Below, piece by piece: positions 21,732-35,483 of a stretch of 64,000 nucleotides of DNA. Source of the DNA: Anseranas semipalmata (lineage: Eukaryota > Chordata > Aves > Anseriformes > Anseranatidae). The notes beneath the pieces were generated by a model. The model did not search any database. It had not been told where the DNA came from and was given only the letters and a program-made list of their open reading frames with translations. The number at the start of each line of letters is the position of its first letter. Position 1 is the first letter of the stretch. A program made the position numbers and the translations under genes. The stretch is taken from NCBI GenBank assembly GCA_013399115.1, contig VXAA01000608.1:43200-107199 (forward strand), given 5' to 3'.

Positions 21732-24700
21732 GGAACATAAATGATGTATGTAAAAGCATTTTAAGCTATTCCTTTAACTTTTTTTAAAGGGATTGCTGAA
21801 ACCAAACAGAAGACGAAGATCTGGAAAAAAATATTTTTTATTCATAAACTATTCTGAAGCAAACAAAAATTGTAAACAAGATTGGAAACCTAATAAAATG
21901 ATTTATGTTGTCTGCTTACTAGATGTAAATACAAAATATTTTGCAACCTGGGACTGGAGTTCTAGACAACTCATTACAAACTTTTGTACTCTGTATTGCC
22001 ATTTACTAAGTATATTATGATGTGCTGGTTACTTCATCCTGCAGCTGTGAAGTTTTTGCCTGGTTATCCTGACCTTATTTAAGAATTTTACATTTAAATT
22101 ATGGATTAAACTTTTACAAAAATATGGTGTTAAACAATGGACATATGTCTTTGTTTGAAGCTTCAGACAGGAGAAAATGAGAGAAAATGAAAAAAAATAA
22201 CAATACTCCCATTAATATTCTGGATGTAACATTAGTTGGAGACCCTGCAGGCTGGCTTAGAAAACCTCTAAAAACATAGTACACAGATGCAACAGGATGA
22301 AAAAAGATCACGAGAAGGGGCAAGGAAAACAACATATTACACTGGCCCAGCAAAAATAATATGCTGAAGAATTTCTTCTATGCTGAAGAACTTCTAGCCC
22401 TGAAAGAAGTAAAAACTGAACTGACCTTAATATCTGTCACAGCATTCCCTCTGATAAGTAATTTATTAATTTGTGTATTTAAGTCACTTCAAAAAGTATC
22501 AGGGAACTAATAAAGAAATTTTAACTTTTCCCAAATATATATAATGTAATACCATAGTATACTTTCTCCTTGTAAAGTGGTTTTAAAATGTAATTTCCTT
22601 TTAAAAATCATGGACTTAGAGTCCTCTGAACATACAGATAAACATTGAAAAGCTTTATATGTGTTAGGCATTATAGAAATAAAATACGGAGAGTTTGCAT
22701 ACTTTCCCAGGAAGACTTAATTATGCAGTCATTAACAGAAGCCTTAGGTTATCATAGTACCATTTCTTCATCTATTTTTATGCAAGGGTATGCAGCACAT
22801 TCAGTTGTGCATAATGTTTTTTTACACAGCCAGACTCTGAAATTGATACCTTATATTGAAGAATAACTAATTGCTAGGCCAAAGAAGTCCCATGATTTTG
22901 TGCTCGGTATTTCATACCCTAGTCCTGCACATTCCTACTTAACTCTGTCATGGCTTTCACCTAGATCATTTATAACTCTAAATGTGCCTTTTACCTGACC
23001 TTTTCTTTACAATTTCCTCCAACTTTATTTTTGAAGCTCTAGCTCTCCCTGTGTCCCTTTGTTATAAGAACAGAGACATATGGGTAGAGATGAATGAACC
23101 ACCTGCGTGCAGACTGATTTTTAGTTCTTCCTCTGGATTTCCACAAATGAAGCTTCTTCCAGAGGCTCACAGTTCCATGCACTAGGCTACACAGTAAGCA
23201 TCTGACTTCCAGAAGTCTGTTAGGTGTGTTTCTCTAAGAAGATTCTGTGGACCATCAAGTCCACAGAGAGTCATCTTCTGAAAATGGTATACTGAGGGAT
23301 CAATCTGTACATAATTTAACGATTTTGAGTGTCTACTATATAGAATTGTCAAATCTGGTATGTGAAAAATCCATATTCCTTCAACTTTGCAAACACTCAA
23401 AAAAGAAAGAAAAAACAACAAAAAGAAAGAAAGATCTGCATTTTTGTTAACACATGGGGCTATTATGAGTGAAATCTTCCCTGACAGCACTGGTTTTCAG
23501 AAAAGAAAATAGGCAACATTTACAAACTTAAATGCACCAACCAAGGAGGAAAATTATATTTAGGTATGTAATTTTTTAAATTTGTTTGCTAAAGGTGCTG
23601 ATCACTGAAATATATCCAGTAGATGCTCTAACCCCCCAAATTAGGTCAGTTTTGAGGTGTCGCAGCAAGAATATAGCTGCTTAACTTTATGTTCTTTTCT
23701 GTTACTAGATCTCAGAAAAAAAAAAAAAAAAGGTTAGCCTATGTAGGTTTTGCACAAATATTTTATTCAGTTTTATCCACGTAGATTTGTACCCTCCCCT
23801 TCATTTTTTTGCTTTGAGTTTTAGGTTCAAACAAACAGACTGTCAAAGCAAAATTGTTGAGTATCACCTGGTTTAATGTTGAAACCTTGAAAATCTGCAT
23901 ATTTCACATCATGCAAAGTTATAACATGACCCACTTTCAATACAGTTAATTAATCAAAAGGAAAGTGTATATATATATATTTATTCCTTGCAATACAGAG
24001 ATTATTCAGAAGCAGAGTTCTTAATTAATTTTAATATTTAGAGCTCAGGAATGTTGGAAGTCACCCTCTATTCTGGACATCCAAATATTTTCCAGAATGT
24101 ATTCTTATCTTTCCTCACTTTTGGTAATGGACTCTTTTTTTCCATCCAATAATCTGAGTTTACAGTACCTGAACAGTGGAAATGTTATGGACATCATTAT
24201 TTCTTTCGACAAGCCTCATTGATTTCAATGTTACATGGACATTAATTGCTAGTAATATCTCCTAATCCAGGTGTAATTGATTAGCAGTTAGAGCTTTTTC
24301 TTTTTGTGCAGTTTAAGATACTACCGATCCTCACCAGAAAGCTGTAATATCATTAATTCTGCTCTGCTGCTTTAAAGGAAATTAATAATCAATTTTCCTT
24401 CTGCTCTCCTTAATTAACACTGTAATAAGGACAAAAATAGTTTATTTAGCAGGGCAAAGAAATTATACAGTAAAAGAGGTTTTTAAGCATTAACTGCAAT
24501 CTTCTCATTTGTGGCACCGACTTTAAAAAGGAAGAAGTAAGGATCAGTGCACTTTAAATCAGCTGTAGAGTCAATTATGTAGAATACTGCAAGTGCCCTC
24601 CTCATTCCCATCACACCTGCGTAACTACTATATTGATCCTAGACGCAGATCTATAGGCAAATCTGGGGCTTTGGTTATAATTATGTTCACTTTTAACCTT

Positions 24701-25321
24701 TGGAGGACCACTACTAAAGATATATCTTCTCAATTGCCAGAAGTATCTAGTAGAAAAGTATGTTTTCAGACTCAACGCCTTAATGATGTAACAGTCTTTA
24801 GCAAAACTGATTTCAGTGTGAGCATTTGGGCTGGAAACTATAATATAAAAAGCCTGGAAAAGCTTTGTAAGCAGAGAACAGTGTAGTTTTATCACTGTGT
24901 CAGACTTAACGTCTGCAACACTTCAAGGAGACTAGTGGTAGTCTGATGTTTATTATCTGAAGTGCTTATGCACTAATAGCTGATGACTGATTAAAAAATG
25001 AGGTCTTAACCTGCACTACATACCATAATCTTTGTGGATAATGATTTTTTTTCCTCTTTGATACTTTACTGATGTCTTGTATCTATGCCAAGTCCTGCAG
25101 ATCATCCACAGAACTCACATTTCTGTGCCTGTTTTGGTAGGAATGGAGTTTACACAACAGTCTGCAGACAGCAAAGCTCTGTGCTAATTAGTAAATCACA
25201 TTGTTAATACCTTAAGTTTGGCTACTGAGTGAAAAAACTGCATACCATGCTGCCCCCTGCTGTAATGCAAAATGCTCACTGTCATATGTGTCTAGAATTA
25301 ACTGGGAGAAGGTATCACTTG

Positions 25322-25342
25322 AAAAAAAAAAAAAAAAAAAAA
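25322..25342. repeat. Poly-A tract
   Basis: An uninterrupted run of 21 A; no attached element recognised. Confidence 0.93.
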
Positions 25343-28300
25343 GAAAACCTCCCAATAGTACACGTAAATTTACTATTTTATTTTAATTTTTGGTTGGTTG
25401 GTGTTTTTGCTTTGTGTTTGTGTCTTCTTAAATATCTTACTAATACCTGACGTCTTAATTACAGAGTTGGTTGATAGCAAGGTATTGCCTAATTTCTGTA
25501 ACTACATGATTCAGGGTATGTAGAAATCCAGATTTTAGAACTAAAATCTTGTTCTTACTTTATTTTCACCTGTGATATACTAAAAATATTCTTTTATTTT
25601 TCCCTGCAGAAAACTACAGGAAAATAATCAGTATACGTTTCCGATGCTGGTCAAAATAATAAACACTTAATAAAGGATTCCATACATAACATGTATGATA
25701 GTAAATTGTATACTGAATATAGTTGTTGTGTTATTGATTTTCTGGAGACAGATACAGAGTAATACTGGATAGAGTTAATGATCTAAAATCAATTGCTGAC
25801 TAAAAACTGAGTTGTTGCTCACATGTTGAGTACTTCCAAGTAACGACTTCTTGGAGGAAAAGGATTATACTGTTAGAATATATTAATAGATTTAATTTTA
25901 AATTTCCTTAGTTTCTTCTTCCTTTTGCTTTAATATCATTCTGAAATCAAATCATATATATACATTATATATATGGATATCATACATATATATTTATAAT
26001 TTAACTTTCCCATACATCTTACCTATGTGTTTTGTTTAAAGCTTAGTGTAAGACTGGTGAAAATTTCTGCTATTCTAACTTGAAAGTCAGCTTTGTTTCC
26101 ATTTTAGAAGCAAGAAAGATAGTGAAGAAGGAAGATAATTTTTAAGTGGAATGGGACATGATTTATCTGGACTTCCGAATGCTGCCAAAAGCACCCTGAA
26201 AGTGGCTCGAGTTAAACAATAGTGTAATATCTCCCAAGATAAGAGAATGAAAAACAAATAAGTGAGCAGAGATAACAAATCTGAACAACTGTTGAAAAAT
26301 GTATTTCACAGCAGTCTCATGGCAGGTTAGGGAGAGAGAGACTCGTGACCTGTACCTGTTATACACAGCTTTCCTGGCCATTTGCTGTTTGTTACATTGC
26401 TTATTCATCCTGTGATGGCCTAAGAGGATAGCCTTCAGAAATACACCTTGGCACAGCAGCTGCCTGTGTTCATTCAGCTAGTAATGTTCTGTTCAGAGCT
26501 AATACACCCTGAAATTTCAGTTAGATCTTACCAAGCAACACACTCACTCCTGAAGGCTCACCACTTTGACTCACACCAAAGTATGACTTATCTGCCTTTG
26601 CTTTCTGGGTGGGCTCTGCCAGCCCTTTGTGCCTCACTTTAACTTATGTCCATCTGTTTCCCTCCACTCTGCCTAGTGGAGGGGAACATATGGCCCTAAG
26701 TACCTAACTCTAATTTCTTGCCACACCTTCAATTATATTGCCATATGTTCTAGTATCATACTGCAATTGCTCAGACTTGGTCCTAGAAACACAAAAGGGG
26801 CATTTCACAAGCCAACAGGTTTACTTCTACTATATAATAAAGCAGAAACAGCTGTCACCATACCATCCTCAAATAATCTGCTGACTTTCTCTGCATACAA
26901 TGCTTTTGTAATTTTAAGTATTTAAAATCCTGCAATCATTCCTTGCTCATTAGTTCTCTGTTCATCACTTTAAAACAAGCAAATAGAAACCCTATTTTTA
27001 CATTGTTCTGTTAGTTCAGATTATCTCAGTACTCCACTGTTCTCCATAGGAACCTTTCTGGGTTTCTGTTACTAGGGAGAATATACATCAGAGTAGTCAG
27101 AGAACAATGAAACCATTTAATTTTACAAGGATTTTATATTCTGGGGAACACTTCGCTGATTTAACTACATTACATTTCTGCCTATCTGAGAAGAGCTAAA
27201 ACCCATTGGTTTTGCTGTAATAAATAGGACAGTACTCCCTGCGATATTTTTGCATTACAAGCATATGGTTGCAGTTTAGAAAATCTACTGCAAGAACATT
27301 TGTGCAATGTGCAGACACTCTGGATTTCTATTATTCATGGTGACAGTATAACAGTATGACAGCTTACACCTCCCCTAACTCGTGTGTAGTGCTGTCTGGT
27401 TTTTTTGTCTGTTGTTTTTTGTTTTCCTTTTTNTTAATTAAACATGGAAAATGAACATGTCTTACAAATGAAATGATAATCCTTTGGAAGACTGTAAGTA
27501 TGGATATCAAAGCACAAGCTCAGTTGCTAGATTACAATGAGCACACAAAACAGGTAACAGTACAAAAAGAAATAGAGTGGGTCATAAGTTAGGCACCATG
27601 CAACCAGGAAAGCATTATTTTATTTTTAAAGGGTGGTTTACCCAAAATAAGGCTTTTCACAGGAACACACATGCCAGTTTCTGCAGTGATCTGTCTCACA
27701 TCCAAGGTGGAAACTGGTACAAAGGGAGAGGATAATCAAATTCACACTAGGCCATACTTTCCAGAGTCCATTTTATCTGTGTTTTTACAGCTGTACTCAA
27801 TTTCTCCCTGAAAGACATTACAAATCTGACATTGTCATGCTAGCTGGTAGTCACTGATCTTTCTAATTTTTAATCCTGCACTGAGATGTTAGTCCAGATA
27901 TTATATTTTTAAAGTTTCATCTCTGCCATTGTACTACATGAGTAATTCACTGTTATGGCAGGCTTAAGTGTTTTGTTTTGCTACTACTTTATAAAGCTGT
28001 TTGCTGGTTCAGTCTAGAACTACGCATTTGTTGTAGTAAATTAGAAAATTTTCTGCTTTCTCGTTTGACACTCTGAGTTCCTGCCCTCTGGTGATCTTCC
28101 TCTGTGGGTTTCAGCAAATTGCCCTTTATGTTGGAAAGAGAAAGCTTATTTCTTCAGCCCACCAGCTCTTGCACAGGCTACAAGACTTACGTAATTTGTA
28201 GGATGGTTTGTTAAAATGGGTTGATATGCCAGGTAGGGATCTTTTTCAGACTGTCTTGCTTACCTATTTGATTTCTGTTACTGATTGCTGATTTGCTGAT

Positions 28301-30394
28301 TAAGAAAATCCAGTCTTGTCAGCATTTGAAGAAGTTTTGATTCCTGTTTCCATTCCCATGTGGAGATGAATCACTGGAATTTTGTAGCATGTTATTTGAT
28401 TGTACATGCCACATATACTGCCACCTGCAGGATGTGTCTTCAATTTCCAGGTCCCAGTTCTTGTAACTTCCGGAAGGCCTTCCTTTAGTGAAACTGTATT
28501 ACAAATGTACAGTTGAAAAATACTTTCTGCCAGTGGAAGTTAGCTGTGCGAGACTTCACTATCCTATTATATTTTTGATTGTTTTACTCCTTTATACCTC
28601 ACTTGTTACTCACACATTCTGAGCTTGATCTCTTCTCTTTTTGAAGAGACATATCTCTTAGCTGTACTTGCCCAAGCTCCTTCTCCTGGGTCTGAAGCAT
28701 GAATCACTTTGGTGATGTTAACTCTTAATTCTATCAGGATTATTGTTTGGTCTCCTGTAAACAAAATCGCATTTCTCACACAAGGCTCATTTCTCGGTAG
28801 GTAATAAACTCTTGTGGCATGCACTCTTCGTAATCTGGCCATCCCTAGAGAATAAGTTGTTTTATTGTCTACAGCATGCCTCCTGCTTAGTGCTTTGCTG
28901 GATTGCTTGGCACCTTTTATTAGAAATGTGAAACTATTGTAACATGTTGATAGACTCTACTCCCACTCCACATAGCCATCTGTGATGTACTCTGGAAGGC
29001 CTGCCTTCCAGACTAATATCTCACAATGTTACTGACATACCTGGGCAGCATCCGCTCCTCAGAATAGATCAATGGTCCAATAAAGTTACTTATGGTTATT
29101 CAGATTTAGTTTCTTCATTATGCTTTTTAAGTTTTTGAAGAGACTGGCCACCCTGGGTGTCACTAGAACTGATGAAATTGTACAGTTCCAAAGAGCCTTT
29201 CACATGAAGCCTCTTTTGATACAAGTGAAATATTTTTCCCAGAACGCAGTGCTATTTGTGCATAAAATTTCATCAATACATTTTTGTTTATGCCCGGATG
29301 AAGACAGAAGGGGAGAAAATATTTTTATGGCAGCTGAGAAACTCTGTTCTTAACAGTGATGGTTACATTTTTCCAATGGCTTAAATAATATGCATTTGAT
29401 TACGTTTTTCCTGAGAAACTTTTCTGTATATGCACAAGCACAATCAAGCAAGAGCAAACACATCTCAGCATGAACAGGAAAGAGAAAAGGAAGAAGTCCA
29501 AATTATTCCCCAAATCTGTACAGTAAGCTTGCTGTATATCCAAAATCACAATGAAGTTTCCTTAGCAGAGGGTTCTGGACCTAGTGACAAAGGGCTGCTG
29601 TGACAGGTACAAAGAGCTGAATCTCAAAACCCTGGAGACTGCAGGTTTGCTCTGGCCCATCACAGCTGGGAGAGGATGTAGCAACCTGCCCCATCAAACA
29701 TCAAGTTGGAGCATCAAAGTTGGCTTCCAAATAATGCCGGTGTTACAAACAGAAAATTAAGTCTAGCAGCAAAGTCATTACTATCCAATACAGCTAAATA
29801 AATGCAGTACTCAGTTCACACCCAGTAACTGCAGAAAATAGTACCTGAAATAAAGAGTCATGGAAGAATGCTGAATGGGAAATCTGTCTCACAACATGAA
29901 TAGCAAAATGTAAACATAAGTCTTTTGCCACACAGTCTTTTGCCCACTAAAGTAGTCACATGGATATTAATTGTAGAGATTTCTTCTGGGTCTCTTGATG
30001 CTCAGATCCATTCCAGGCACCAGTGATCCTCTGATCATATTTGATTAAACAAAGAACTGATGTGTAATTTTTCCTCAATATCTTTTTAAGAGTAAAATAA
30101 AATAAAGTCAAAATCAAAATAAAATATTTGGATTAATTCAGCTTAGAGTGGCATCATTTGTCTCATTTTTTTCTTCCTTGGAGAATAACCTTTTTGTGGG
30201 ATTGGGTTTGTCTCTATCTCTTCAAAGTGCATAATGTAGAAGGACAATGATCTTTGTTGTATTCTCTGTACACTGTAAAAATATTTCTGAATTTATATTG
30301 AATACAAGAATGCCAGCTATCTACTCCATCAGCTGCAAAGCAAATACAATGGTATGATATGAATATATCATAAGATATATGAATGGTATGATGG

Positions 30395-31055
30395 ACTTGC
30401 AGTAAACTTGGGGGTGTTGGTGGATGAAAAACTGAATATGAACCAGCAATGTTCATTTACAGCCCAGAAAGCCAATTGTATCCTAGCCTACATCAACATA
30501 AGTGTAGCTTGCAGGTCAAAGGAGGTGGTTCTCCAATTTTACTCTGCTCTCATGATACCCCTGGAGTACTGCATTCAGCTCTGGTGCTCCTAGCATAAGA
30601 AAGACATGGATCTGTTCAAGCAGGTCCAGAGGAGGGCCACAAAGATGATCAGAGGGCTGGAGCACCTCTCCTATGAAGACAGTCTGAGAAAGCTGTGTTT
30701 GTTCAGCCTAGAAAAAAGAAGGTTCTGGGGAGAACTTATAGTGGCCTTCCGGAACTTAAAGGGGTCCTACAGAGAAGATGAGGGAGTGTGGTGATAGGAC
30801 AAGGGGTAATGGTTTTAAGCTAAAAGGGGGAGATTTTGATTAGATGTTAGTAAGAAATTCTTTACTATGAGCGTGGTGCGACACTGGAGCAGGCTGCTGA
30901 AAGAAAGTGGAATTGTTCAAGGCCAGGTTGGATGGGGCTTTGAGCAACCTGCTCTAGTTCAAGGTGCCCCTGCCCATGTCAGTGGGGTTTGGAATTAGAT
31001 GATCTTTAAGGTCCCTTCCAACCCAAACCATTCTATGATTTTATGGTAATTCTAT
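30395..31055 (+). mobile_element. CR1 3' end
   Basis: It begins near 30395 inside ORF2 (LGVLVDEKLNMNQQCSF, then ANCILAYINISVACRSKEVV, then LEYCIQLWCS). The frame breaks and continues through [20 protein letters not shown] and FSLEKRRFWGEL. The 3' UTR has TTAAGGTCCCTTCCAACCC and the tail ATTCTATGATTTTATGG...ATTCTATG near 31025-31055. It is 5'-truncated, with several indels; an intermediate-age copy. Confidence 0.94.
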
Positions 31056-33152
31056 GTAATATTTATATATGTATTCAATACTAGACAAAACATCATCTAT
31101 TATTGCACAAATATTTAGTAATATGTAGGGCAAATCTGGCATTGTGGCATTTTATATTCTAGGTCCCTTTTTACCTGAGCTGTTTTGTACACAAGGCTAC
31201 CATGTAGGAGATTGTATTAAAGTAGATATGTTACCTTGAAATATACATTATTAACAGTACCTGAACTCCAGGTAAGATAATGCATTATTTAACATACTTT
31301 CAGTAATAAAAAAAATCACCTTCAGCTTATAAAAAATCAATAGTTAAATATATTATTTTGACTAGAAGTGTTTCATTTTACTTCATCATTTTTAGTGATT
31401 TGGTTGATTAACCTTTTTTTTCTCGAGGTAGAGTCTTACTGTAAACATATACCATAACTTGCAGTGGCTTTTGGGTAACTTGTAAATTCAGCTTCTGTAT
31501 CTCACAGTAGCTTACATGTGGACTCTGAAGCTCGTGCCACTTGATTTATTTTATAAATTTCAAGGAAAATTTTGTAGAAGTAAAATAAAAGGATCTGGGC
31601 CTTTTATCCCCACAGACTAAAGTCAATGCTTCTTGGTTCCACAATTAATTTCCTTTTGGGTGTTCAAAATATAGTGCCTTTTACAGTGTTGAAAAGTAAA
31701 CTAAATACTTGTTTAATTAGTCGTACTTTTAATTAACTTCTATTCTTTCCTATGCTGTTTGAGTTGGTAGGTGATTGTGGAAGGTAATACTGAAGATATT
31801 GCTCTGAAGTTCCAGAACTGAGGCACTATTTAAAACAAAGCAATGATTTACCACCCCTTATCTATAAATTCTACAACATCGCAAGAAGACACTAGAAGAG
31901 ACAGAAGAAGACGAAATGTCTTATGGAACACTGACACAATCGTGTTGAAAATAATACTGGCGACAAGCATATCCTCTCCTGTACAGAAGTTTGCTTCACA
32001 CAAAATATTTGCCTTATTTTCAGAAATGGAATTTGGAATATTGAAAGGAGCTGCAAGAGTGACAGCAAATTCTGTCAAGGATGGAAAAATCTAGAAAGAA
32101 AAATAATAATTGCCAAAGAAAACAGACTCAGGCCTCAGCAGTTATAAATTGGCAGTACTGTTTGCTCCACGCTCTGTACTCAACATGTCCCAGCTGTGCA
32201 CGTGTCATTCAAACGTCCAACTCAGTCTATGCAGAATTTTCTTACTAAGGCACCTACCTAATCAGTTTGTGGAAGCACAGTGCTCCATTTGTTCAGTTTG
32301 CCTGCATAGAGGAAGACGTGACAGGTGTATTTGAAGTAATGCAAAAAACTACATAGTCAATGGGAAAGATACCAATCTCAGTTCACAAGTGAGTATTGCG
32401 AGAAATTGTAATGCAGCAGCAGCAGCACATAATCAGTCACAGATATATCCTGCTGTTTAATAGTGACATATATCAAGGTTTCATCTATAAGAAGCTCATA
32501 CAGTCACTCAGAAGTCAGATGATGGAAGAGAATGTGGGATAACGAGCAGCAGAGCTCTAATCAGTTATTGTAGTTTTACATTGTTTTTAAAAGATTCTGA
32601 TTGCTTTCTGTGGCCTTACTATTATGTTTTGATTGTGTGTTGCAGAAGAATTGTGGCATTCTATTTTATTTACATTCATCCTGTGCTGCTGCTGATGTGA
32701 TTTGATAAAAGTATAACATAAAAGAGTTCCTGAAAATACACTGTACTTTAATTTAGTGTAATCTATAAATCATCTGCAAAGCAGCTTTAAAATTCACCAA
32801 CAGTAATGGTTACATATGTGTGAGTAGTGCAGAAGAAGTTTACTCAACAATGTCTTCATGCCCTTCATCTCTTTTTTTTTCTCATTCCTCTTGTAGAATC
32901 CAAATTTATGTGAGTTATCCAGGGACTTCTTTTCAGAGAAGACTGTGTTTTAAAAGGAATAGCTTACTCCTCTTACAGCAAAATATAGAAGGTGCATGGA
33001 AAAATACAGTGTTTTGCTTGATATGAATCTGACTAGAGAAAACAAAAATTATATCAGCAGTCTAATATTTCCTGAATATTTACTTCATTGTGAATACACA
33101 CACAAATACACATCAAGGGGAAATTTACTATTGAAAGCAAAAAAAAAAAAAA

Positions 33153-33246
33153 NNNNNNNNNNNNNNNNNNNNNNNNNNNNNNNNNNNNNNNNNNNNNNNN
33201 NNNNNNNNNNNNNNNNNNNNNNNNNNNNNNNNNNNNNNNNNNNNNN
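33153..33246. other. Assembly gap (94 N) inside an A run
   Basis: The gap is preceded by 14 A and followed by 12 A. As at 17369-17384, the missing piece is probably homopolymeric or A-rich. Confidence 0.95.
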
Positions 33247-33780
33247 AAAAAAAAAAAATCGTATCTTTGCATCAGCCTGAAATATTAAAGCTTTTTTTTT
33301 CCATAAATGAGATATGTTCCATAATCACATACACTTGTTATTAGAACTTGAAACACATAGATTTTAACTGTAACTGTAAAATATATGTATTTTAACAGCC
33401 TAATGAATTTTACAAATGTTAGATTCATAACAATAAAGAACAGGAAATTACATGTTCACTTGAATATTCTATCGTAAGAACCTTAAACATATTGATTGAA
33501 GTGAGATTATGGAAAAAATAAGATATGAGATGATCTTGCTTTGTGGAGGGCACAGACACCAAAAGGTAAGATCTTACTTTGACTCCAGGCTCCTGCTGGG
33601 TGTGGAGTTGGATACAAGCTGTGAGCTGGGGGCCACTTTTTCACAGAGATGACACCAATCATTCAATCAACCCATCTTTGGCAGGCTTCTGCCAAGTTAG
33701 AGGTAGGTCCTGCAAGTGATTACACCCCCCATGGCACAGCAAGATTTTGACATTCAGAAGTAAGAAACAGAGGGAAAAAA

Positions 33781-33781
<1 letters not shown>

Positions 33782-33817
<36 letters not shown>

Positions 33818-33824
33818 AACACGC
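33782..33824. repeat. (CA)n microsatellite with degenerate end
   Basis: About 14 uninterrupted CA units to 33810, then CAAACACAAACACGC-type degeneration. Confidence 0.97.
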
Positions 33825-34612
33825 ATGTGTCTAGTTCTCTTTATTTTCCCACTCACAGCACCCCATATTCATAACTTGCTGGCAAAAGATACAGGGTGCC
33901 TGCTCAGTTTGAAGTATCTGGGTTTTCAGTGCTCATCCTGCCTTGTCATGGTACAGGTTTTGCACAGAGAGAGATTCAGCATAGATTTAAAACTAGATTA
34001 ATTGCCAGACAACCACCAACATCAGGCCAGCAAATGGGTCATATTATGTCACCCTTCTGCTCCAGAAAGACAGCACTGGCTTGCCCAGCAAGGGTCACCC
34101 TTATGTATGTCAATGTCAGCATTGAGTTCAGTTACCCTAAGGGAAGCTTCAGGATTCACCCTGCCACAGAGATGCATGTGTTGTCTCCTTGGGCTCCCAC
34201 AAGGAAAGAGGCTACATGTCTGTAACTACACTATCATAGTGGGTGCAGCTTTTTCACATACTCGTGGCATCCTTTCAAATACATTCTCTGTCCCATAGGC
34301 ACTGAAATGCATTGAGACAGAGAAAAAAATTGTGTTTCCTAAAGCTAAATTCTGCTTGGTTTTCACACCAGCAACCCAATAGGAAGCTAATTCCAGCTAC
34401 AATTCAAGTTTATTCCAGACCAGAGGCTCAAGGCCTATTGATTTATACAATATTAATAATTCATAGATATTTATAAAATAGTTACTAATAGTTTATTTTA
34501 ATGATTGTTAAAGCATTTTGTTGTCAGCCACATATTATCCATTGCTCTTGTAGATGCTTGCATAAGATGCATAAGATGCTCAGGCAGGTAAGATTTTAAT
34601 CTTTGATGGGAC

Positions 34613-35094
34613 TGTTGTGGTTTAACCCAGCAGGCAGGTAAGAACCACACAGCCATTTGCTCACTCTTCCCCTCAGTGAGATGGGGGGGAGAATCAGAAA
34701 AAAAAAGATAAAACTCATGGGCTGAGATAAAAACAATTTAATAGGACAGAAAAAGGAAGGGAAAATATTAACATTAACAATAAGTATATATAGAAAACAA
34801 GGAATTTAAAATGCAATTACCACCTGCTGACCAGTCCTTGAGAAACGGCTGCACTCACATGGACAACTCACCCCTAATTTTTATTGCTGTGCATGACATC
34901 ATATGGTATGGACTATCCTTTTGGCCAGTTTTGTGCACCCCCAGCCTCCTCGCTGGCAGGGCAGCACGAGAAGCTGAAAAGACCTTGGCTCTGTGTAAGC
35001 GCTGCTCCGCAACAACTAAAACATTGGTACATTATCAACATAGCCACTATGAAGAAAATTAACTACTAAATTAATCTCAGCTGAAACAAGGACA
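34613..35094 (-). mobile_element. Solo LTR, complete (first LTR family, ERV-L-like)
   Basis: The element runs from TGTTGTGGTTTAACCC to a terminus ending AAGGACA, i.e. TG...CA, 482 bp. It is flanked by GGGAC on the left and GTGAC on the right, an imperfect 5-bp target-site duplication (4 of 5). Sense is minus, judged from AATAAAAATT in the presumed promoter zone and ATTAAA nearer the minus-strand 3' end. A TGACATCA at 34894-34901 looks like a CRE site that lost its CpG. It is homologous to the pieces at 8318-8544 and 50093-50177. No internal retroviral sequence is attached, so it is a solo LTR left by recombination. Confidence 0.88.
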
Positions 35095-35483
35095 GTGACT
35101 CAAACCATTTCTGAAACAGAGACTTTTTTACACCAGCATCCTCTTTTTTTTTTAAAAAAAAAAAAAAAAAGACAATGTTGCATTTTTATGGGAGGGTCAA
35201 ACCATTGCTTCCAGCTTCTTGAACATCATGTGATGGAGGAGCATATTCTCTGCTGGCTTGTTCTGATGAATACTGGGACTGACTGAATCTGACTGTAAAG
35301 GGAGTTTTTAGGCTTTAGGCTTTAGGTTTTATATTGGGTCTTAACTAAACTTGTATTTCTTTCCTCCTCTAAATATATTTTTTTTTACATTTGTGTTTTT
35401 CTTTTTGTTGTTGTTGTTGTAGATATATATAGGAAAATTGTTTAACAAATTATTCCATTTTCTTTCTCATCCTCTGCAGGAGC
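35095..35483. other. Unassigned AT-rich spacer between solo LTR and CR1
   Basis: Contains a T run followed by an A run at about 35142-35170, three tandem GGCTTTA-like units at about 35309-35330 and a TTG repeat at 35405-35420. No gene seen. Confidence 0.55.

Larger units (their letters stand above)
20191..30394. other. Long AT-rich stretch with microsatellites, no gene seen
   Basis: No exon, RNA gene or transposon could be supported. It contains (GAAA)n at 21644-21731, poly-A at 23716-23732, TA-rich tracts at 23968-23981 and 25955-26000, poly-A at 25322-25342 and a single N at 27433 in a T-rich tract. A less AT-rich patch around 28040-29060 includes a 78-codon minus-strand open frame (28842-28606) that matches nothing I recognise. 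Confidence 0.5.
31056..34612. other. AT-rich sequence with a 94-N gap and a CA repeat, no gene seen
   Basis: No gene recognised. It includes an N gap at 33153-33246, (CA)n at 33782-33824 and a less AT-rich patch at about 33540-34310 with overlapping open frames of 98 and 109 codons. That patch resembles old repeat sequence in base composition but matched no family I know. Confidence 0.5.

Noticed and set aside
21482..21787. Lys/Glu/Arg-rich frames over the GAAA array and Ser/Phe/Leu frames on the other strand
   Set aside because: Microsatellite artefacts; the same applies to 41540-41982.
24593..24895. Overlapping 97- and 94-codon frames on opposite strands as an exon
   Set aside because: There are no flanking splice signals with consistent phase and no recognisable domain. 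In AT-rich DNA of this length such frames are expected by chance.
35309..35333. Telomere-like TTTAGGC repeats
   Set aside because: There are only about three imperfect units. Bird telomeres are TTAGGG, so this is chance low complexity.
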